A stretch of 64,000 nucleotides of DNA, from positions 434,001 to 498,000 of the forward strand of contig NZ_OZ255835.1 of NCBI RefSeq assembly GCF_965277665.1, given 5' to 3'. Position 1 is the first letter of the stretch. Each line of letters opens with the position of its first letter. The DNA comes from Lichenicoccus sp965277665. GTDB taxonomy: Bacteria; Pseudomonadota; Alphaproteobacteria; Acetobacterales; Acetobacteraceae. Under the pieces are notes generated by a model. That model was not told where the DNA came from, did no database searches, and worked only from the letters and a program-made list of their open reading frames with translations. A program made the translations under genes and the position numbers. Of the stretch, positions 59,801 through 64,000 are shown in pieces.

Positions 59801-60505
59801 GCCTACGGGTCCAACGTGAATCTGCTCATCGGGCAGGGCGGCTGGAGCGACGAGAACGAGCTGGCCGACGTGTTCGTCAAGCGCAAGGGCCACGCCTACG
59901 GCATCGACGGCCGCGCTCGCCGGCAAGATGCGCTGCTGTCGCATATCCTCGGACGTGTCGACGTCGCCTACCAGAACCTGGAATCGGTCGAGGTCGGGGT
60001 GACGACGATCGACCATTATTTCGATACGCTCGGCGGCATCGGCCGCGCGGTGCAGCGGGCGCGTGGCACCCAGGCGCAGATCTACATCGGCGACCAGACC
60101 CGCGGCGCCGGCAGCGTGCGCACGCTGGGCGAGCAGATCTCGCTGGAGACGCGCACCCGCACGCTGAACCCGGCCTACTACGAGGCGCTGCTCGCGCACG
60201 GCAGCGAAGGGGTCCGCAACCTCGAAGCACAGGTCACCAACACGCTCGGCTGGTCGGCCACGACCGGCCAGGTGGCACCCTGGGTCTACCGGCAGATGAC
60301 GGAGACCTTCGTGCAGGAAAAGCAGATGCGCGACCGGCTGTCATCACTCAACCCGACCGCCTCGGCGCAGATCATCAACCGCCTGATCGAGGCGAGCGAG
60401 CGGAACTACTGGTCACCGGATCCGGCGATGCTGGATGACCTGCACCATGCCAGCGAGGAGCTGGAGGATCGTCTCGAGGGCGTCGTTGCGGAAGTGGCAG
60501 CTTGA
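56855..60505 (+). CDS. bchH: Magnesium chelatase subunit H
   Basis: BchH binds protoporphyrin IX and is the catalytic subunit that inserts magnesium, with BchI and BchD as ATPase partners encoded elsewhere. The 1216-residue length is normal. Recognisable parts are the N-terminal MDSHLAQAAQAAEQILRRDLPG, FGTHGALEFMPGKHAGMSGACWPDRLIGDLPNFYLYAANNPSEG, GTDNLKTEGGPLSQALWLMGAEPRHDSYGR and the C-terminal NTLGWSATTGQVAPWVYRQM. It lies between bchB (29-base overlap) and bchL (2-base gap). Confidence 0.97.
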   Translation: MMQKPISRADATAAAPTPTPPVRIVVVTMDSHLAQAAQAAEQILRRDLPGLQLVVHAADEWGHDPAVLAACHEDIARGDIVIATMLFMEDHIQAVLPALQARRERCDAMLCCLSAGEIVRLTRVGRFNMSAEATGMMGMLKRLRGSRGKGSSSSGRDQMAMLRRLPKLLRFIPGPAQDVRAYFLCLQYWLAGSEINLVGMMRLLVDRYADGPRQALRGTLPAAPPVEYPDVGLYHPGAKGGAGKGPIVERIEQLPARVGEAGTVGLLLMRSYVLAGNAAHYDGVIASLEARGLRVIPAFASGLDNRPAIEAYFLRNGVSTIDALLSLTGFSLVGGPAYNDAKAAEAVLAQLDVPYVAAHPAEFQTLQQWQQDPRGLLPVEAAMMVAIPELDGAIWPMTYGGRSSEAEEGQQRQMEVHPERASMLASRVAKLAALRRSKRAERRLAIVLFNFPPNAGAAGTAAYLSVFESLQHTLEALAAGGYAVDVPADVDALRARVLDGNARLLGTDANVAHRIPAAEHVRRERWLADIERQWGPAPGRQSSDGSAIQVLGAQFGNVFVGIQPAFGYEGDPMRMLFEHGSAPTHAFSAFYRYLREDFAAHAVLHFGTHGALEFMPGKHAGMSGACWPDRLIGDLPNFYLYAANNPSEGALAKRRTGATMISYMTPPLGTAGLYRGLLDLKSSIDRWRTLEPDADAEQRASLVSLLQGQAAAVDLCAAEPAWAAHDIALRIDTLRADLHDLEQTLIPHGLHVVGRPMAADARSSMLDAAGLADPERRASIDALLAQDHETPAILHALDARYIRPVVGGDFVRSPDMLPTGRNLHGLDPFRIPSAFAVQDGALQAERLLERHRQEGHALPETIAMVLWGTDNLKTEGGPLSQALWLMGAEPRHDSYGRLTGAQLVPLERLGRPRIDVVLTLSGIFRDLLPLQMRLLAEAAHLAANEDEDPEQNFIRKHVLAFVSANGGSIEDAALRVFGNSSDAYGSNVNLLIGQGGWSDENELADVFVKRKGHAYGIDGRARRQDALLSHILGRVDVAYQNLESVEVGVTTIDHYFDTLGGIGRAVQRARGTQAQIYIGDQTRGAGSVRTLGEQISLETRTRTLNPAYYEALLAHGSEGVRNLEAQVTNTLGWSATTGQVAPWVYRQMTETFVQEKQMRDRLSSLNPTASAQIINRLIEASERNYWSPDPAMLDDLHHASEELEDRLEGVVAEVAA

Positions 60506-60507
60506 AC

Positions 60508-61452
60508 ATGGATGATGCACGGGAACTTCTTCGGAGCGCCGTCACCGGCTGCTCCTCCTGCGAGAGCCTGCCGCCTGGCGCCAAGCTTGGCGGCGACGGT
60601 GATGGCAGCGTGCAGGTCAAGCTCGATGTCGGGCGAGGGGCCAGGGCCGCGCGAACATTCGCGATCTACGGCAAGGGCGGCATCGGCAAGAGCACGACGT
60701 CTTCCAATCTGTCGCTGGCATTTGCCAGGCTCGGCCACCGGGTGCTGCAGATCGGCTGCGATCCGAAGCACGATTCCACCTTCACGCTCACCAAGCGGCT
60801 GATCCCGACGGTGATCGATGTGCTGGAATCCGTGGATTTCCATCCGGAGGAATTGCGGCCGGAGGATTTCGTCTTCGAAGGCACCGGCGGGGTGATGTGC
60901 GTCGAGGCCGGCGGCCCGCCGGCCGGCACCGGCTGCGGCGGCTACGTGGTCGGCCAGACCGTGAAGCTGCTCAAGGAGCATCACCTGCTCGAGGATACCG
61001 ACGTGGTGATCTTCGACGTGCTGGGCGACGTGGTGTGCGGCGGGTTCGCCGCCCCCCTGCAGCATGCCGACCAGGCGCTGGTGGTGGCCGCCAACGATTT
61101 CGACTCGATCTTTGCGATGAACCGCATCGTGGCGGCGATCGCCGCCAAGGCCCGAAACTATGACGTGCGGCTCGGCGGCGTGATCGTCAACCGGAGCGCC
61201 GCCACCGACCAGATCGAGCTGTACAACCAGGCGGTCGGCATGCGCACCCTGGCGCACTTCCCCGACCTCGACGTGATCCGGCGCTCGCGGCTGAAGAAAT
61301 CCACCCTGTTCGAGATGGAGGCGACGCCGGAGGTCGCCGCCGTGCAGGTGGAATATCTGCGGCTGGCGAAATCGCTCTGGGACGGCGTATCGCCGCTGGT
61401 GGCGCAGCCGATGAAGGACCGCGACATCTTCGAACTGCTGGGCTTCGAATGA
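60508..61452 (+). CDS. bchL: Light-independent protochlorophyllide reductase ATP-binding subunit L
   Basis: BchL is the NifH-like iron-sulfur ATPase that drives electrons into BchNB. The 314-residue protein has the P-loop GKGGIGKS at 55-62, GCDPKHDSTFTLTK, and two conserved cysteines that hold the intersubunit 4Fe-4S cluster (GVMCVEAGGPPAGTGCGG and DVLGDVVCGGFAAPL). I use the ATG at 60508; a TTG at 60502 overlapping the bchH stop is possible. Confidence 0.97.
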   Translation: MDDARELLRSAVTGCSSCESLPPGAKLGGDGDGSVQVKLDVGRGARAARTFAIYGKGGIGKSTTSSNLSLAFARLGHRVLQIGCDPKHDSTFTLTKRLIPTVIDVLESVDFHPEELRPEDFVFEGTGGVMCVEAGGPPAGTGCGGYVVGQTVKLLKEHHLLEDTDVVIFDVLGDVVCGGFAAPLQHADQALVVAANDFDSIFAMNRIVAAIAAKARNYDVRLGGVIVNRSAATDQIELYNQAVGMRTLAHFPDLDVIRRSRLKKSTLFEMEATPEVAAVQVEYLRLAKSLWDGVSPLVAQPMKDRDIFELLGFE

Positions 61453-62165
61453 TGCTGGCCCCCGCTCTCATGCATGAGCCGTACATCCAGCGACGCGGCG
61501 AGCTGGAAACCTATTTCGACCGCACCGCGCTCGAGGCGTGGGCGAAGCTCACCTCCGATGCGCCGGTCGGCAGCATACGTGCCACCGTCCGCGCCGGCCG
61601 CGACCGCATGCGCGCAACCTTGCTGGATTGGCTGCCGGCCGATCTTACCGGCTGCCGCCTGCTCGATGCCGGCTGCGGCACCGGCAGCCTGTCGGTCGAG
61701 GCGGCGCGCCGGGGGGCCGAGATCGTCGCGGTCGACCTGTCGCCGAAGCTGCTCGACCTCGCCCGCAGCCGGGTGCCGGCGGGACTGCCGGGACGCATCA
61801 CCTTCCAGCCCGGTGACATGCTCGATCCGTCGCTCGGCCGCTTCGACCATGTCGTGGCCATGGACAGCCTGATCCATTATCCGGCGCCGGAGATGGCGCG
61901 CGCGGTCGCCGAACTCGCTGGCCGCACCCGCCACTCGCTCGCCTTCACCTTCGCGCCACGCACGCCGATGCTCAGTGCGATGCATGCCGCCGGCCGGCTG
62001 TTTCCGCGCGCGGACCGTGCGCCGGCGATCGAGCCGGTGTCGCCGCGGCGTATCGCGCACCTGCTGGCCGGAACGCCGGAGGCCGCCGCCTGGCGCACCG
62101 GGCGCAGCCTGCGGGTCAAGAGCAGCTTCTACATCTCCGAGGCCATGGAGATCGTGGTGCGATGA
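61449..62165 (+). CDS. bchM: Magnesium-protoporphyrin IX methyltransferase
   Basis: BchM methylates the ring C propionate of Mg-protoporphyrin IX using AdoMet, the step after Mg chelation. The 238-residue protein has motif I CRLLDAGCGTGSLSVEAARRGAEIVAVDLSPKLL, and FDHVVAMDSLIHYPAPEMARAVAELA. FTFAPRTPMLSAMHAAGRLFPRADRAPAI and SSFYISEAMEIV are characteristic of BchM. It overlaps bchL and lhaA by ATGA. Confidence 0.96.
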   Translation: MMLAPALMHEPYIQRRGELETYFDRTALEAWAKLTSDAPVGSIRATVRAGRDRMRATLLDWLPADLTGCRLLDAGCGTGSLSVEAARRGAEIVAVDLSPKLLDLARSRVPAGLPGRITFQPGDMLDPSLGRFDHVVAMDSLIHYPAPEMARAVAELAGRTRHSLAFTFAPRTPMLSAMHAAGRLFPRADRAPAIEPVSPRRIAHLLAGTPEAAAWRTGRSLRVKSSFYISEAMEIVVR

Positions 62166-63595
62166 GCCACGCCGAAAGCCGCAGCCGCGTCGTCCGGGGC
62201 TGGAACTGGGTCGGCCTGCGCAACCTGCCGATTGCAGAGGCGCATGTCGGCATCACGCTGCGGCGGCTGCTGCGGCTGTCGATGTTCCAGGTTTCGGTCG
62301 GCATGGTGCTGGCGCTGGTCATCGGCACGCTGAACCGGGTGATGATCGTCGAACTCGGCGTTCCGGCCCGCCTGGTCGGATTGATGGTCGCACTGCCGCT
62401 GCTGTTCGCGCCGTTCCGCGCTGTCATCGGGTTTCGCTCCGACATGCACATTTCGGTGCTGGGCTGGCGGCGGGTGCCGTTCCTGTGGATCGGCGCCCTG
62501 CTGCAGTTCGGCGGCCTCGCGATCATGCCGTTCGCGCTGCTGCTGCTGTCGCAGGGTACGCCGTCGACGGCGGTGGTAGGGGAAATGGGCGCCGGCTTTG
62601 CCTTCCTGCTGGTCGGCGCCGGGCTCCACACCACCCAGACCGTCGGGCTCGCGCTGGCGACGGATATTGTTCCGCCCAGGTCACGGCCGCTGGTGGTGGC
62701 GCTGCTCTGCGTCATGCTGCTCGTCGGCGTTCTGGTGAGCGCGCTGGTGTTCGGGGCGCTGCTGGCGAACTTCAGCGAGAAGCGACTGATCCAGGTGGTG
62801 CAGGGCGCCGCCACGGTCACCATGGGGTTCAATATCGTCGCATTGTGGAAGCAGGAGCCGCGCACGGCTTCGGTGAGGATCGCACGGGCCGAACGGCCGC
62901 GGCTGGGTGACGCGTGGCGCACGATGCGTCGCGAGCCCGACCTGCGCCGCCGCCTGGTGGCGGTCGGTCTTGGCACCGTCGCCTTCAGCCTGCAGGACGT
63001 GCTGCTCGAACCCTATGGCGGCCAGGTGCTGCATCTGCGTGTCGGCGCCACCACCGCGCTCACCGCGCTGCTCGCGGTCGGCGGCCTGTGCGGCTTCGGG
63101 CTGGCCGCCCGGCTGCTGCTGCGTGGCATGGATCGCTATCGTGTCGCGGCCATCGGCGCCCTCGCCGGGCTGCCGGCGTTCGCCGCGGTCATCCTGTCCG
63201 CGCCACTGGAGTCCGCCGCCTTGTTCGCCCTGGGCACCACCTGCGTCGGCTTCGGCGCCGCCTTGTTCCTGGCCGGCACGCTGTCGGGTGCGATGGATGC
63301 CGCGCAGGACGGCAGCCACGGCCTGGCGCTGGGCACCTGGGGCGCGGTGCAATCCTTTGCGGCCGGTGCCGCGATCGCGCTCGGCGCCGGCTTGCGCGAC
63401 ATCGTGAGTGCGCTCGCCGGCACCGGCATGTTCGGCAGCGGTCTCGCGCCGGACTCCGCCGGCTACGATGCCGTCTATGTCTTCGAGATCGCCTTGCTGT
63501 TCCTCACCCTGGCGGCCCTCGGACCGCTGGTCCGGTTCCGGCTCCCGTCCGGGTCGACCGGGTTCCCCACGCAACAGGAGATCAGCCGATGCTGA
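62162..63595 (+). CDS. lhaA: LhaA/PucC-family photosynthetic complex assembly protein
   Basis: The 477-residue 12-helix protein belongs to the BCD (PucC/LhaA) family that helps assemble light-harvesting complex 1. It opens WNWVGLRNLPIAEAHVGITLRRLLRLSMFQVSVGMVLALVIGTLNRVMIVELGVPARLVG. It also has GFRSDMHISVLGWRRVPFLWIGALLQFGG and FSLQDVLLEPYGGQVLHLRVGATT, all family hallmarks. Its place between bchM and puhA matches other purple bacteria and favours LhaA over PucC. Confidence 0.95.
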   Translation: MSHAESRSRVVRGWNWVGLRNLPIAEAHVGITLRRLLRLSMFQVSVGMVLALVIGTLNRVMIVELGVPARLVGLMVALPLLFAPFRAVIGFRSDMHISVLGWRRVPFLWIGALLQFGGLAIMPFALLLLSQGTPSTAVVGEMGAGFAFLLVGAGLHTTQTVGLALATDIVPPRSRPLVVALLCVMLLVGVLVSALVFGALLANFSEKRLIQVVQGAATVTMGFNIVALWKQEPRTASVRIARAERPRLGDAWRTMRREPDLRRRLVAVGLGTVAFSLQDVLLEPYGGQVLHLRVGATTALTALLAVGGLCGFGLAARLLLRGMDRYRVAAIGALAGLPAFAAVILSAPLESAALFALGTTCVGFGAALFLAGTLSGAMDAAQDGSHGLALGTWGAVQSFAAGAAIALGAGLRDIVSALAGTGMFGSGLAPDSAGYDAVYVFEIALLFLTLAALGPLVRFRLPSGSTGFPTQQEISRC

Positions 63596-64000
63596 GAGGC
63601 TCGCTGACCGGATATGTCGATATCGCGCAGGTCACGCTCTACGTGTTCTGGGCGTTCTTTGCCGGCCTGATTTTCTACCTGCAGCGCGAAAGCCATCGTG
63701 AAGGCTATCCGCTGGTGTCCGCGGTGCCGGGCAAGACCGGCGATATCTCGGAATCAGACGTGGTGCCGCCGACGGCGCCGGTGAAGCGGTTCAAGCTGTT
63801 CCATGGCGGCTACACCTACACGCCCGATACCTCGCCGCCGCGCGGACCCGAGGGCGCGATCCCGGCGGCTTTGTTCCCCGGTGCGCCGCTGGATGCGACC
63901 GGTGACGCGCTCATCGACGGGCTCGGACCGGCCTCGTACGCGTTCCGCGCCGACCAGCCCGATCTCACCATCGAGGGCCATCCCAGATACATGCCGCTGC
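63589..64000 (+). CDS. puhA: Photosynthetic reaction centre H subunit, truncated by window end
   Basis: The first 137 residues of the H subunit are visible. The start is MLRGSLTGYVDIAQVTLYVFWAFFAGLIFYLQRESHREGYPL, with the single transmembrane helix at about 11-31 followed by the conserved RE..REGYPL. The cytoplasmic part includes FKLFHGG.YTYTPD and FPGAPLDATGDALIDGLGPASYA. CAGGAG precedes the ATG, which overlaps the lhaA end by 7 bases. The rest lies beyond the window, probably with puhB and puhC. Confidence 0.95.
   Translation, partial: MLRGSLTGYVDIAQVTLYVFWAFFAGLIFYLQRESHREGYPLVSAVPGKTGDISESDVVPPTAPVKRFKLFHGGYTYTPDTSPPRGPEGAIPAALFPGAPLDATGDALIDGLGPASYAFRADQPDLTIEGHPRYMPL

Noticed and set aside
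56837..60199. Very long open frame (about 1120 codons) on the minus strand across bchH
   Set aside because: It is antisense to a textbook BchH, has no family motifs and is explained by very high GC with few stop codons.
1..64000. tRNA, rRNA or insertion sequence genes
   Set aside because: I saw no tRNA-like cloverleaf segments, rRNA sequence or transposase-like proteins anywhere in the window.

Overview
The window comes from a high-GC alphaproteobacterium that makes bacteriochlorophyll. A photosynthesis gene cluster in the purple-bacterial order (bchFNBHLM-lhaA-puhA, divergent from aerR-ppsR-bchG-bchP-tspO-hemC) sits beside genes such as CcrM, PutA and an aryl polyene pathway. A pigmented member of the Acetobacteraceae (Rhodopila, Acidisphaera or Lichenicoccus type) is my best guess. 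This is inferred from gene content and style, not from a marker gene.

Layout. 1-4.8 kb: a small unknown protein, a DHA2 drug exporter, a CsbD-like stress protein, rnhB, the cell-cycle methylase ccrM and a SWIB protein. 4.8-24.2 kb: a probable aryl polyene (xanthomonadin-like) pigment locus. A chorismatase would supply hydroxybenzoate. An acyl carrier protein, a starter-activating ligase, ketosynthase, chain-length-factor-like protein, two dehydratases and a ketoreductase would build the polyene. Two acyltransferases, a glycosyltransferase, a LolA-like protein and an MMPL exporter would attach and export it. The run ends with a flavin halogenase-like enzyme and an unrecognised 624-residue protein. 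24.2-29.6 kb: a proline-type permease divergent from trifunctional putA, with PutA-operator-like motifs between them. 29.9-37.6 kb: a glycosylation island with an epimerase, a glycoside hydrolase-epimerase fusion, a GT4 enzyme and three tandem CgeB-like paralogues. 37.5-43.6 kb: assorted redox genes, a TetR regulator and a frameshifted formate/nitrite-type channel. 43.6-64 kb: carotenoid and bacteriochlorophyll genes, starting with a single-ORF fusion of phytoene desaturase to phytoene synthase and ending inside puhA.

Genes are packed tightly, with many ATGA, GTGA, TTGA or TGATG overlaps, so most runs look like translationally coupled operons. PpsR and AerR are encoded in one arm of the photosynthesis region. 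A perfect TGT-N12-ACA site lies in the divergent promoter that drives both arms.

The most unusual non-coding signal is a family of four ~163-bp elements with covarying terminal inverted repeats. Each sits on the stop codon of the gene before it and points the same way relative to that gene. Short tandem duplications of 13-26 bp at gene starts and stops, and AGAGCATGAT palindromes that supply stop codons, add to the picture of repeat-driven remodelling at gene ends.
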